Positions 1-11,529 of a stretch of DNA of 64,000 nt are shown piece after piece; positions within the stretch are counted from its first letter, which is position 1; the number at the start of each line of letters is the position of its first letter. A program made the translations under genes and the position numbers. Below the pieces are notes generated by a model, which saw only the letters and a program-made list of their open reading frames with translations, did no database searches and had not been told where the DNA came from. This DNA is from Pseudomonas asturiensis (GTDB taxonomy: Bacteria; Pseudomonadota; Gammaproteobacteria; Pseudomonadales; Pseudomonadaceae), in assembly GCF_900143095.1 (NCBI RefSeq), contig NZ_FRDA01000025.1:1-64000 (forward strand). The letters run 5' to 3'.

Positions 1-2
1 TC

Positions 3-1010
3 GATGAAGCGTTCGACAAAGGAGGCGACGAAAACTCGGAAAGCCTGGGTTACAAGATGGGACAGGCCGCCGCCATCAGCATCGGTGCGATTGCGAGCGG
101 TGGCAGCGGTACAGCCTCCAAATCACTGACCCTGTCCCGAATGGGCATCGACATTTCCAGCAAGAAACTCGAAGAAATCGCCACCACTGTCAAACTCAAA
201 GGCCTCAAGAAAGAAATCGCCGAACTGGAGCGGCCGCCGGGCAGGGACTCGGATGTTCCGATGATCGAGCCGGAAACCCCACCCCGCGTTGCCGATGCGG
301 AGAGCCGGAAGATTACGCTGCCCTCTTACTACCGTGAAGATAGCTCGGCGGGAGCATCCTTCAACAAAACGGGAGGTCTGCCTGAGGGCTACCAGCGAGT
401 CATCAACACCAGGACCGGAAACGTGGAGGTTGCCGGCCCTGACGGCACGCTCTACCTCCAGACAGCAGACGGTGGACTCACACCCAAGGCTGGGGGTAAT
501 CTGGCCCAGTTGGTTAAGGCTGAGCGTGAGATTGCTGAGGCGAAAGCGACTGTTGCAGATGAAGTGCCAGCTACTTCTGCAATTGCGCGTGTTGGGCTAA
601 GAGACGATCTGGCCGCCCAAGCAGGGATTCCTCGAAATATTGCTGAATCGCCGTCTAGCATGTGGGGTAAATCAATTGATGATATCAAGCAGTCGCTAAC
701 GCTTGATGGTGCGAGCCTTACGCCGAAAGCACCATTGGCTGGTACTTCAGGTAAAGCACAGGTCTTTAACGTTGAAGGACACCCGAAAATAAAAGAGGTA
801 GAGTTCCATCCGGGCGGAGGGACCCACGGTGATAGTCCGTACTATAAGCTTGTTAGTACTGAGAAGATTGACAATAAAAATATAGAAATACGCGTAATTG
901 ATCCATCGCCTGATTTTAGTCCGGGCACCATTACGCGTTATCAACAATATTATGACACCCAAGGAAATCGTCTTAAATATGAAGGCGGTGAGTGGAAGGG
1001 CTGGAAGTGA
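3..1010 (+). CDS. C-terminal part of a polymorphic (CdiA/hemagglutinin-like) toxin, 5' end outside window
   Basis: The reading frame is open from the first base, so the gene starts upstream of the window; the first ATG at 57 is internal. The visible 335 residues start with a Gly/Ala/Ser-rich helical stretch (GQAAAISIGAIASGG), of the kind found in the pretoxin part of large two-partner-secreted or Rhs-like toxins. A hydrophilic linker follows, then a distinct last ~90 residues with HPGGGTHGDSPYYK and a C-terminal GGEWKGWK. G+C falls in the last third, as is usual where toxin tips have been exchanged. I do not recognise the terminal domain and assign no activity. The next gene begins 4 bases later, which fits a toxin followed by its immunity gene. 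That it is a toxin is inferred from layout and general features. Confidence 0.6.
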   Translation, partial: DEAFDKGGDENSESLGYKMGQAAAISIGAIASGGSGTASKSLTLSRMGIDISSKKLEEIATTVKLKGLKKEIAELERPPGRDSDVPMIEPETPPRVADAESRKITLPSYYREDSSAGASFNKTGGLPEGYQRVINTRTGNVEVAGPDGTLYLQTADGGLTPKAGGNLAQLVKAEREIAEAKATVADEVPATSAIARVGLRDDLAAQAGIPRNIAESPSSMWGKSIDDIKQSLTLDGASLTPKAPLAGTSGKAQVFNVEGHPKIKEVEFHPGGGTHGDSPYYKLVSTEKIDNKNIEIRVIDPSPDFSPGTITRYQQYYDTQGNRLKYEGGEWKGWK

Positions 1011-1013
1011 TCG

Positions 1014-1529
1014 ATGAGAAATTTATTCCCTGATTTATACTCTGACCTTGTTCCAGGCATTTCAGCAGCAGGGTTCTCTTTAGGTGAATCGTTTTCCAAC
1101 GTTAGCGAAAAAGTTGGGATGGTTGAGTGGTATGGTCCGGAAGTAGCTGTTCGAGATATTCTCCTTAATAGCAAGTCTTGGATCGGAGTTAAGAGAAGGA
1201 TCGGTTTTGGCAATGAGCTTTTATTGTCATATCGATTTATGAATGAGTCGGTCTCACTGTACTTCGAAAACAGCGAAAGACTTTATAGAATCTCAGTAGG
1301 TGAAGGGTATCATGGCAAATTTAGTGGCGTCAGCGTAGGCGATGATCTTCGAAGTTTAGAAAGGGGTTTTGATATTTTGTTCAATGATGCGGATGATGAC
1401 TTTCTTCTAAAAGAAAGTGACAGCATATTGACGGGCGTTAGTTTTATTACGGACTACAGAGCTTCCTTGGAAGATGCACCAGAACAAGTTATCAAGTTTA
1501 TATCAATACATGACTGGTCCCTTCGGTAA
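1014..1529 (+). CDS. candidate immunity protein to the upstream toxin
   Basis: This is a 171-residue, acidic, probably cytoplasmic protein without signal peptide or membrane segment. It starts with ATG four bases after the upstream toxin stop, so the pair is probably translationally coupled. Its DNA is clearly more AT-rich than the flanking housekeeping genes, typical of exchanged toxin/immunity cassettes. I recognise no family from motifs. The assignment rests only on position, size and composition. If the upstream gene is not a toxin, this is simply a hypothetical protein. Confidence 0.5.
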   Translation: MRNLFPDLYSDLVPGISAAGFSLGESFSNVSEKVGMVEWYGPEVAVRDILLNSKSWIGVKRRIGFGNELLLSYRFMNESVSLYFENSERLYRISVGEGYHGKFSGVSVGDDLRSLERGFDILFNDADDDFLLKESDSILTGVSFITDYRASLEDAPEQVIKFISIHDWSLR

Positions 1530-1560
1530 AAAACAGCTTCAACGTAACGCTCCGAGTTGA

Positions 1561-2010
1561 TCAAGCATTTTCAGTTTGGTCCACAACTGCAAGGCCGGTG
1601 CCGTAAGAGGCGTTGCCTTCTGTGAGGCCAAGCGCAATATCATCACCAGCCTGGTGACCGGTATCGCGGCCATGGACAGCGCATCCGGCGCGGCCACGGC
1701 GAGCAATGCGGCGACCGCCAACGTCGATAACAACTGGCTCGCCACCCAACAGGAAGTGCAGTACAAAAAAGAACTCGCCGAGGCCAAAACAATCAGCGAA
1801 GAGCTGCGCGTCGTTGCGAAGTGGGAAGGCACTTCCATGCCCCAGAATGTCCTGACCGGCACAGGCATCGCCAAAGGCTTCACCGAGGGCATGGCGGGTA
1901 CAGGCCTCGACACGCTCAACAGTGCCGTCAGCTTCCTGCGCGACCCCAAGGAAAGCCTGGTCGCGATGAAGGGGTTTGCCGCGTCAAACTCTATGCTGAC
2001 ACGGCGGGCT
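1561..2010 (+). pseudogene. displaced fragment of a CdiA/hemagglutinin-like pretoxin region
   Basis: Following an in-frame stop at 1558-1560, the frame reads a segment rich in Ala/Asn/Ser with the heptad-like stretch NWLATQQEVQYKKELAEAK, then LDTLNSAVSFLRDPKESLVA. This resembles the late pretoxin part of large hemagglutinin-type toxins. The recognisable sequence stops near 2000, and the rest of the frame (to 2214) has no protein-like character. In an intact protein this segment would probably precede the sequence visible at the left edge of the window. Here it lies downstream of the toxin/immunity pair and has no proper start (only TTG at 1576). It looks like a leftover of recombination between toxin modules. 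Confidence 0.5.
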
Positions 2011-2107
2011 TCCGGTCAAACGACCAAGCAGCTCGCGTTCAATCGACTGTCGATTTGCTCTACCGGCCATCATCATTACTGCAGACCACATCTGACTGAA
2101 TTGCCAG

Positions 2108-2710
2108 ATGTCTCTTACCCAATACCCAGCCCTATCAGACAGACGCTCGCGATTCTTGAATGGAAAAATACGCGCCGAGCATTGGTCTTGTTCATCCACA
2201 AGATCCATCGATAGAGATCTGGACTTGAACAAGCGGAAATTTCGGTATCAGGGCCATTTTGGCGTGGTCTTCAACGTCACTTCGTTTACCGTCGCGCCAT
2301 CGGATCGCCCCGTGTTGCGTCAGGTCTTTTTCTGCGAGCCTGGATCGCAGTGCTACAAAGTCAGCGACCTCATCGTTGAAACCTACGACCGAATGCTTGC
2401 TGATCAGCGACCGTGCGACATAGTGGTAGCGATTTCCAACCCGCTAACCCGAGAACAGGCTGATCTGTTCAATCAACAGCGTATCAAGATAAGTGCAGTT
2501 GCTGCGGGCGCCGTCAGTTTAGCGGCGAAACCCGGGGGTATTTATGGCGCTCCTGCAGGGCCGGCGGTATCGGCATTTGTGTACAGTCGTTTAGAAGCCC
2601 GCCATGCAGGCGACGTGATTGTGGCGGTCGATGCCAAAGTCGTGGGTGGCATTGGTCCACAGCACACTTCAACATCACTGCTGATCAAGGTCGGAGGCGG
2701 CAGCCAATGA
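2108..2710 (+). CDS. unrecognised protein (start uncertain)
   Basis: The open frame codes for up to 200 residues. The first ~35 residues (Ser/Arg-rich) do not look like a real N-terminus and overlap the decayed toxin fragment, so the true start is probably further in, near 2225 or later. The remainder looks like a genuine folded protein: alternating beta-strand-like stretches, then an Ala/Gly-rich section and a C-terminus GGIGPQHTSTSLLIKVGGG. I recognise no family. Its stop overlaps the ATG of the next gene (ATGA), so the two are probably co-translated. It may be cut at its 5' end by the rearrangement that broke the toxin fragment. Confidence 0.45.
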   Translation: MSLTQYPALSDRRSRFLNGKIRAEHWSCSSTRSIDRDLDLNKRKFRYQGHFGVVFNVTSFTVAPSDRPVLRQVFFCEPGSQCYKVSDLIVETYDRMLADQRPCDIVVAISNPLTREQADLFNQQRIKISAVAAGAVSLAAKPGGIYGAPAGPAVSAFVYSRLEARHAGDVIVAVDAKVVGGIGPQHTSTSLLIKVGGGSQ

Positions 2711-2949
2711 GCGACGTCATCATCATCGGCATTTCCCTGGCGGCAGGCCTGTTGATGTCATTCGGAGTACAGCCTCCACGCTGGAGGGTAGGGCTGGGCA
2801 CTTCGCTGATTGCGGCAAGCCTGATCGCCATTTTCTTGCTGCCTCTCGCACCCGAGGGCTTTCATTATGTTTACGTCGCTGCCTGGGCTACAGGACTCGA
2901 TCTTGTTCTTAACCGCAACCGGTATGTAGTCGCTCACGATGGGAAGTAA
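2707..2949 (+). CDS. small predicted inner-membrane protein
   Basis: An 80-residue protein whose ATG overlaps the stop of the upstream gene by four bases. Two hydrophobic segments are visible, about residues 2-20 (VIIIGISLAAGLLMSF) and 28-50 (GLGTSLIAASLIAIFLLPLA), separated by a short basic loop. This suggests a hairpin in the inner membrane. No known family is recognised. The coupling to the preceding gene suggests a shared function, possibly a leftover accessory or immunity-type pair of the toxin locus, but that is speculation. Confidence 0.5.
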   Translation: MSDVIIIGISLAAGLLMSFGVQPPRWRVGLGTSLIAASLIAIFLLPLAPEGFHYVYVAAWATGLDLVLNRNRYVVAHDGK

Positions 2950-3122
2950 GCACTTCCCCTGCGCCGCTCTGCCTGTGTACCATCTTCCACGGGCCGATGC
3001 TGCCCGCCGCTCGCTCCGAAAGGAAAGGTGAAAGCATTTCTTCTTCCAACTCAATCGCATCTTCTGAACCGGTCGAGGCTTGGCAACGCGAGCACCCGCA
3101 TGCTTCGACTCCGGGAGGAATG

Positions 3123-3653
3123 ATGTTATCCATCGAGAAAGCCAAGCAGTTCGCCAAGACGTTGCGTGCGTCGCTGGAAGCCCGTGATCAGCCTGTGTCT
3201 CACTCTGCGGCCCTGGAGCTGGTAGCGCAGCAATTGGGTTACAAGGACTGGAATACCGCCTCGGCGCTGTTGCCTCAAGACCCGGCGCAACCTGCGATCA
3301 CGTTCAAGAGCCCGATACCGATATTACGGATGTTCGACGAGGCCAAAGCACGTGAGTTCTACCTGGACTTCCTGGGCTTCAGTGTGGAGTTCGAGCACCG
3401 TTTCGAGGCTGACTTACCTTTGTATCTGGGCATTATCCGAGACGGGTTGCGGCTGCATTTATCCGAGCATCATGGCGATTGCAGCCCCGGCTCGACGGTG
3501 TTCATCCCTATGCAGAATATTCAGATGTTGCGGGACGAGTTGCTGGCCAAGCGTTATGGCTACGGCCGCCCTGATATTGTCGAGCAGGGTTGGGGGAAAG
3601 TGCTGGAGGTTCACGATCCATTCGGAAACAGGATTCGGTTCTGTGAGGATTGA
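3123..3653 (+). CDS. glyoxalase/bleomycin-resistance-fold protein
   Basis: The N-terminal ~55 residues (AKQFAKTLRASLEAR to GYKDWNTASALL) match the short helical domain found in front of some VOC-superfamily proteins (the 'glyoxalase-related' domain). A single VOC domain follows: IPILRMFDEAKAREFYLDFLGF, then LRLHLSEHHGD, ending EVHDPFGNRIRF. One VOC module normally dimerises to form a metal site; the substrate cannot be read from sequence. I chose ATG 3123 because the GGAGGA ribosome-binding site at 3114-3119 leaves almost no space for the ATG at 3120; the longer frame back to 2997 has no support. It is single and convergent with gyrB. Confidence 0.75.
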   Translation: MLSIEKAKQFAKTLRASLEARDQPVSHSAALELVAQQLGYKDWNTASALLPQDPAQPAITFKSPIPILRMFDEAKAREFYLDFLGFSVEFEHRFEADLPLYLGIIRDGLRLHLSEHHGDCSPGSTVFIPMQNIQMLRDELLAKRYGYGRPDIVEQGWGKVLEVHDPFGNRIRFCED

Positions 3654-3829
3654 GCAACCTTTCACCTCATCCCGCGTTTGATGAAGACGTGCATTCGATT
3701 TCGGGTGCACGTTTCCATGTGTCGAGCCAAGCGCGGAGGAAGAAATATACCGATCTCTGCCATGCATTCGTTTTTGATATGGCCTGACAACATTGTTCGC
3801 GCACCGAAAGGGTGGCGAGTTCTTGCCCC

Positions 3830-3867
3830 AAAAAAAAGCCAACGCTTAATAGCGTTGGCTTTTTTGT
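3830..3867. terminator. bidirectional intrinsic terminator between the glyoxalase gene and gyrB
   Basis: A perfect 10-bp stem (AGCCAACGCT / AGCGTTGGCT) with a four-base loop TAAT lies at 3837-3860. An A-run precedes it and a T-run follows, so it can end transcripts in both directions. It serves gyrB on the minus strand, whose stop is ~60 bases away, and the convergent plus-strand gene. Confidence 0.9.
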
Positions 3868-3924
3868 CTAGCGCGATTCAACTCATGGTGAGCGCTCTCA
3901 TTTATCTTGAGAACCTACACGTTG

Positions 3925-7450
<3,526 letters not shown>

Positions 7451-7471
7451 CTAGGTTGCGCTGTGCATGGA

Positions 7472-8575
7472 TTACAGACGCATCGGCATGACGACGTAAG
7501 CCGAGTCGTCGTTGTCCGATTCCTGCACCAGCGCACTGCTGTTGGAGTCAGACAGAATCAGACGCACTTGTTCAGTGGTCATGACACCCAGCACGTCGAG
7601 CAGATAGCTCACGTTGAATCCGATCTCCAGAGAAGCACCGTTGTACTCAACGCCGATCTCTTCTTCTGCTTCTTCCTGCTCAGGGTTGTTCGCCTGAATC
7701 TTGAGCTGACCATTGGCCAGTTGCAGGCGAATGCCACGGTACTTTTCGTTGGACAGAATCGCCGTTCGGCTGAAGGCTTCACGCAACGCCTGACGATCTC
7801 CGAGTACCAGCTTGTCGCCGCCTTTTGGCAGAACGCGCTCGTAGTCGGGGAATTTGCCATCGACCAGTTTGGAGGTGAACGTGAACTCACCCGTCGTGGC
7901 TCGAATGTGGTGCTGACCCAGAACGATGCTGACCAGGCCGTCTTGCTCGGTGAGCAGGCGCGCCATTTCCAGAATGCCTTTGCGTGGCACGATGACTTGA
8001 TGACGATCGGCATGTTCGATGTCTGCCGTCATGGAGCACATCGCCAGACGGTGACCGTCTGTGGCAACAGCGCGCAACACGCCTGCACTGACTTCCAGCA
8101 GCATGCCGTTCAGGTAGTAACGGACATCCTGTTGAGCCATGGCGAAGCTGGTGCGCTCGATCAGACGGCGCAGTTTGCTCTGCACCAGTTCGAATTTCAG
8201 CGAGCCCGGGCCTTCTTCGACGGTCGGGAAATCATTGGCTGGCAACGTCGACAGCGTGAAGCGGCTGCGACCGGCCTTGACCACCAGCTTGGCGTCGTCG
8301 ACCTTGATGTCGATCAGCGCGTCATTGGGCAGGCTCTTGCAGATGTCCATCAGCTTGCGCGCAGGGACGGTGATTTCCCCTGGCTCGGCAGGCTCTTCCA
8401 GCTGGACACGCCCAACCAGTTCCACTTCAAGGTCCGTACCGGTCAGCGACAGTTGCTGACCTTCGACGACCAACAGCACATTGGATAGCACCGGCAAGGT
8501 CTGGCGGCGTTCAACCACGCCGGCGACCAATTGCAGGGGTTTCAACAGGGCTTCGCGTTGAATGGTGAAATGCAT
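7472..8575 (-). CDS. dnaN: DNA polymerase III beta sliding clamp
   Basis: 367 residues, the standard length. It is the ring-shaped dimeric clamp that tethers polymerase III and other partners to DNA. It starts MHFTIQREALLKPLQLVAGVVERRQTLPVLSNVL and ends SYVVMPMRL-like (DSAYVVMPMRL), the C-terminal strand forming part of the partner-binding pocket. Three repeats of the clamp fold fill the length. ATG is preceded by an AGGGA-type site. It lies 38 bases after dnaA and 21 before recF, so it belongs to one operon. Confidence 0.98.
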   Translation of the reverse strand: MHFTIQREALLKPLQLVAGVVERRQTLPVLSNVLLVVEGQQLSLTGTDLEVELVGRVQLEEPAEPGEITVPARKLMDICKSLPNDALIDIKVDDAKLVVKAGRSRFTLSTLPANDFPTVEEGPGSLKFELVQSKLRRLIERTSFAMAQQDVRYYLNGMLLEVSAGVLRAVATDGHRLAMCSMTADIEHADRHQVIVPRKGILEMARLLTEQDGLVSIVLGQHHIRATTGEFTFTSKLVDGKFPDYERVLPKGGDKLVLGDRQALREAFSRTAILSNEKYRGIRLQLANGQLKIQANNPEQEEAEEEIGVEYNGASLEIGFNVSYLLDVLGVMTTEQVRLILSDSNSSALVQESDNDDSAYVVMPMRL

Positions 8576-8613
8576 GGTCTAGTCCCTTGCCTTAATAAGC
8601 TGCACTGGCGTCA

Positions 8614-10152
8614 TCACGTGGTCAGAGTTCGCAGCAGGTTCTTGTAGTCCTCGCGGATATCCGCGTCGGATTCCTTGAGTTCGTTGATCTTTCTGCAGGC
8701 GTGCAGAACAGTGGTGTGGTCCCGTCCGCCAAACACGTCGCCGATCTCGGGCAGGCTGTGGTTGGTCAGCTCCTTGGAGAGCGCCATTGCGACCTGCCTC
8801 GGTCGCGCGACAGAGCGCGAACGTCGCTTGGACAATAGATCGGAGATTTTGATCTTGTAGTACTCGGCCACCGTGCGCTGAATGTTATCCACACTCACCA
8901 GCTTGTCCTGGAGCGCGAGCAGGTCTTTGAGCGACTCACGGATCAGCTCGATAGTGATGTCTCGGCCCATGAAGTGCGAGTGGGCGATAACTCGCTTGAG
9001 CGCACCTTCCAGTTCACGGACGTTGGAGCGAATACGCTGGGCTATGAAGAACGCCGCATCGTGGGGCAGATCGACCTTGGCCTGGTCTGCTTTCTTCATG
9101 AGAATCGCGACGCGGGTTTCAAGCTCTGGAGGTTCGACCGCAACGGTCAGGCCCCAGCCGAAACGCGACTTGAGGCGCTCTTCAAGGCCTTCAATCTCTT
9201 TCGGATAACGGTCGCTGGTCAGAATGACCTGCTGTCCGCCTTCCAGCAACGCGTTGAACGTGTGGAAAAACTCTTCCTGCGAACGCTCCTTACGAGCGAA
9301 GAACTGAATGTCATCGATGAGCAACGCATCGACCGAACGATAGAAACGCTTGAACTCGTTGATCGCATTGAGCTGCAGCGCCTTGACCATGTCGGCGACG
9401 AAGCGCTCCGAATGCAGGTAAACCACCTTGGCATTGGGGTTCTTCTTGAGCAGGTGGTTGCCCACCGCGTGCATCAAGTGAGTTTTACCCAGGCCCACAC
9501 CGCCGTACAAAAACAGCGGGTTGTAGCCATGCTTGGGGTTATCTGCCACCTGCCAGGCGGCAGCACGTGCCAGTTGGTTGGACTTACCTTCGACGAAATT
9601 CTCGAAGGTGAACGTGCGGTTCAGGTAACTGGTGTGCTTGAGCGCACCTTCGACCTGCACGGTCCGTTGTTCGGCACGTGCCGGTGCCTGCTGTGAGCTG
9701 GCACCTGCCATCGGATCGAAGCTGTCGCGGGACGGTTCATCGTGAGTCGTTGCAGTCTGGACCGCAGGCGACGGCGTTACCGCTGGAGCTGCCTGAGCCG
9801 GTGCGGGAGCGGGAGCAGGCGCGTTGTTATTGACTGACGAGGCAGACAAGGCCTGCGAAGCGGCAGCGGCCAACGGTGCATTGGGAGCAGCACGAGGCGC
9901 GGAGCTGCGTTTGCTTCCTATTAATAAGGAAAGCGAGGGCGCCATGCCCTGACCACGCTCACCCAGAAGCTCGAGCAAACGACCGAGGTATTTTTCATTG
10001 ACCCAATCGAGTACGAAGCGGTTCGGTGCATAGACGCGCAACTCGTCGCCTTCGGCTTCGACCTGTAGCGGACGGATCCAAGTGTTGAATTGCTGGGCAG
10101 GCAGCTCCTCGCGCAAAAGCTCCACGCACTGCTGCCAAAGTTCCACTGACAC
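8614..10152 (-). CDS. dnaA: chromosomal replication initiator DnaA
   Basis: 512 residues with a GTG start. Domain I (1-~80) is followed by a long Ala/Pro/Gln-rich linker (~85-165) including a run of Ala-Pro pairs. The AAA+ domain has Walker [10 protein letters not shown] near 217-225 and Walker [10 protein letters not shown]. The helix-turn-helix domain IV carries the signature [15 protein letters not shown]. DnaA-ATP binds TTATCCACA boxes and opens oriC, which lies immediately upstream of its start. Its promoter must overlap the box cluster, which implies autoregulation. Confidence 0.98.
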   Translation of the reverse strand: MSVELWQQCVELLREELPAQQFNTWIRPLQVEAEGDELRVYAPNRFVLDWVNEKYLGRLLELLGERGQGMAPSLSLLIGSKRSSAPRAAPNAPLAAAASQALSASSVNNNAPAPAPAPAQAAPAVTPSPAVQTATTHDEPSRDSFDPMAGASSQQAPARAEQRTVQVEGALKHTSYLNRTFTFENFVEGKSNQLARAAAWQVADNPKHGYNPLFLYGGVGLGKTHLMHAVGNHLLKKNPNAKVVYLHSERFVADMVKALQLNAINEFKRFYRSVDALLIDDIQFFARKERSQEEFFHTFNALLEGGQQVILTSDRYPKEIEGLEERLKSRFGWGLTVAVEPPELETRVAILMKKADQAKVDLPHDAAFFIAQRIRSNVRELEGALKRVIAHSHFMGRDITIELIRESLKDLLALQDKLVSVDNIQRTVAEYYKIKISDLLSKRRSRSVARPRQVAMALSKELTNHSLPEIGDVFGGRDHTTVLHACRKINELKESDADIREDYKNLLRTLTT

Positions 10153-10560
10153 GGATATCCCCTAAGTTGAAAGCCGGTGAGGCAAAAACAGCCGCCATTG
10201 TAACGATCCGGGGAAGACTTATCCACATGTAGCGTATGCACAGAGGGCTATAAATCAGTCATTTATGACCCTGAAACATGACGAACGGTATGTGAATAAG
10301 CCCTGTGGATAAACCAGCCTCAGCCCGTTGCATAACCCGGGTCGTAAATCTGTGGATAACCAGCCTGTGGATAAGATCGCATTCCATGCACAGCTTTTCC
10401 GAAGGCCTGGCACAGGCAAAGCACCGCTTCTGGACAACCTTTTGAAACGCTGTACACCTTGCTGTTAAAGCCTTTCAGGATGTTATCCACAGATATCCGC
10501 TGCGTAAGAATTATAAGCTTTATAAAGAAGCTTTAAATACTCTCTCTTCTTATTTCTATA
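10153..10560. other. oriC: oriC, chromosomal replication origin
   Basis: This is the dnaA-rpmH intergenic region. Perfect DnaA boxes are at 10219-10227 and 10483-10491 (TTATCCACA) and at 10304-10312, 10351-10359 and 10366-10374 (TGTGGATAA). There is a near-match TGTGAATAA at 10291-10299. Next to the last box is an AT-rich tract at about 10505-10560 containing AAGCTTTATAAAGAAGCTTT, the probable unwinding element. Position between dnaA and rpmH is the known oriC location in Pseudomonas. Confidence 0.93.
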
Positions 10561-10647
10561 ACGGGCCAACCCGGGTGCGGACAAAAAGGCTGGTCGGAAG
10601 GGCAAATGACCTCTGTCGGAGCTATATGAAGAAAAACTGGTTGGAAA

Positions 10648-10676
10648 TTGACCTGAGGCCCTGCTTTCTCTAGAAT
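10648..10676 (+). promoter_or_regulatory. sigma70-type promoter for rpmH-rnpA-yidD-yidC
   Basis: -35 TTGACC (10648-10653) and -10 TAGAAT (10671-10676) are separated by 17 bases and lie 60 bases before rpmH. The transcript would lead away from oriC. Confidence 0.7.
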
Positions 10677-10736
10677 CCCCGGTCTCTTAAAACGGGGGCC
10701 ATTCCGGCCCGTAGTGGACGAACCAGGTAACACGCC

Positions 10737-10871
10737 ATGAAACGTACTTTCCAACCCAGCACTATCAAGCGCGCCCGCACCCACGGTTTCCGTGCACGTA
10801 TGGCCACCAAAAACGGCCGTGCAGTCCTGTCGCGTCGTCGCGCCAAAGGCCGTAAGCGTCTGGCAGTTTGA
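10737..10871 (+). CDS. rpmH: 50S ribosomal protein L34
   Basis: 44 residues, very basic. It starts [20 protein letters not shown] and ends [12 protein letters not shown], the full L34 sequence. It binds 23S rRNA in the large subunit. The gene directly follows oriC and precedes rnpA by 16 bases, the conserved bacterial arrangement that couples L34 and RNase P protein synthesis. Confidence 0.98.
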
Positions 10872-10887
10872 TAAATCGGCACAGGAG

Positions 10888-11289
10888 GTGAGTCGAGACT
10901 TCAGTCGGGAAAAGCGTTTGCTGACTCCCCGGCATTTCAAGGCAGTCTTTGACTCCCCTACCGGCAAGGTTCCGGGGAAAAATCTCCTGCTCCTTGCGCG
11001 CAACAACGACCTTGATCATCCCCGCCTGGGGCTGGTGATAGGTAAAAAGAGCGTCAAGCTTTCCGTTGAGCGCAATCGTTTGAAACGCCTGATGCGCGAA
11101 TCATTTCGCCAACACCAAGACAGTTTGGTCGGTTGGGATATCGTTATCGTCGCGCGTAAAGGTTTGGGTGACGTAGAAAACCCTGAACTCATTCAGCATT
11201 TCGGCAAACTGTGGAAACGTCTGGCACGTAGCCAGCCTGTTCCCGCGGCAAAATCCGAACCTGCAGGGGTGGACAGTCCCGATGCGTAA
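10888..11289 (+). CDS. rnpA: ribonuclease P protein component
   Basis: 133 residues with a GTG start beside an AGGAGG site at 10883-10888. RnpA binds the catalytic RNA of RNase P and helps it recognise pre-tRNA leaders. The diagnostic basic helix [13 protein letters not shown] and the strand [14 protein letters not shown] are present. The C-terminal ~20 residues form a Pro/Ala-rich tail. The gene overlaps yidD by 8 bases. Confidence 0.96.
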   Translation: MSRDFSREKRLLTPRHFKAVFDSPTGKVPGKNLLLLARNNDLDHPRLGLVIGKKSVKLSVERNRLKRLMRESFRQHQDSLVGWDIVIVARKGLGDVENPELIQHFGKLWKRLARSQPVPAAKSEPAGVDSPDA

Positions 11290-11527
11290 ACTGGCACTCG
11301 TTCCGATCCAGTTTTATCGCTACGCCATTAGCCCGCTCATGGCCAGTCACTGTCGTTTCTACCCCAGTTGCTCCTGCTACGCGTATGAAGCCATCGATAA
11401 TCATGGCCTTTTACGCGGCGGCTGGCTGACAATTCGTCGCCTGGGTCGCTGTCATCCGTGGAATCCCGGTGGTTATGACCCGGTTCCACCTGTTCCCACC
11501 TCCCGTTCTTCTTCGATGGCCGAGTAA
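11282..11527 (+). CDS. yidD: membrane protein insertion efficiency factor YidD
   Basis: 81 residues. The family pattern is clear: FYRYAISPL, then [14 protein letters not shown] with clustered cysteines, and [16 protein letters not shown] near the end. It is a small amphipathic-helix protein at the inner membrane that assists YidC-dependent insertion. It overlaps rnpA by 8 bases and ends 2 bases before yidC. Confidence 0.96.
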   Translation: MRKLALVPIQFYRYAISPLMASHCRFYPSCSCYAYEAIDNHGLLRGGWLTIRRLGRCHPWNPGGYDPVPPVPTSRSSSMAE

Positions 11528-11529
11528 TC

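Noticed and set aside
10792-10887. Upstream extension of the rnpA frame
   Set aside because: It overlaps rpmH in another frame; the GTG at 10888 beside AGGAGG matches the conserved RnpA start.
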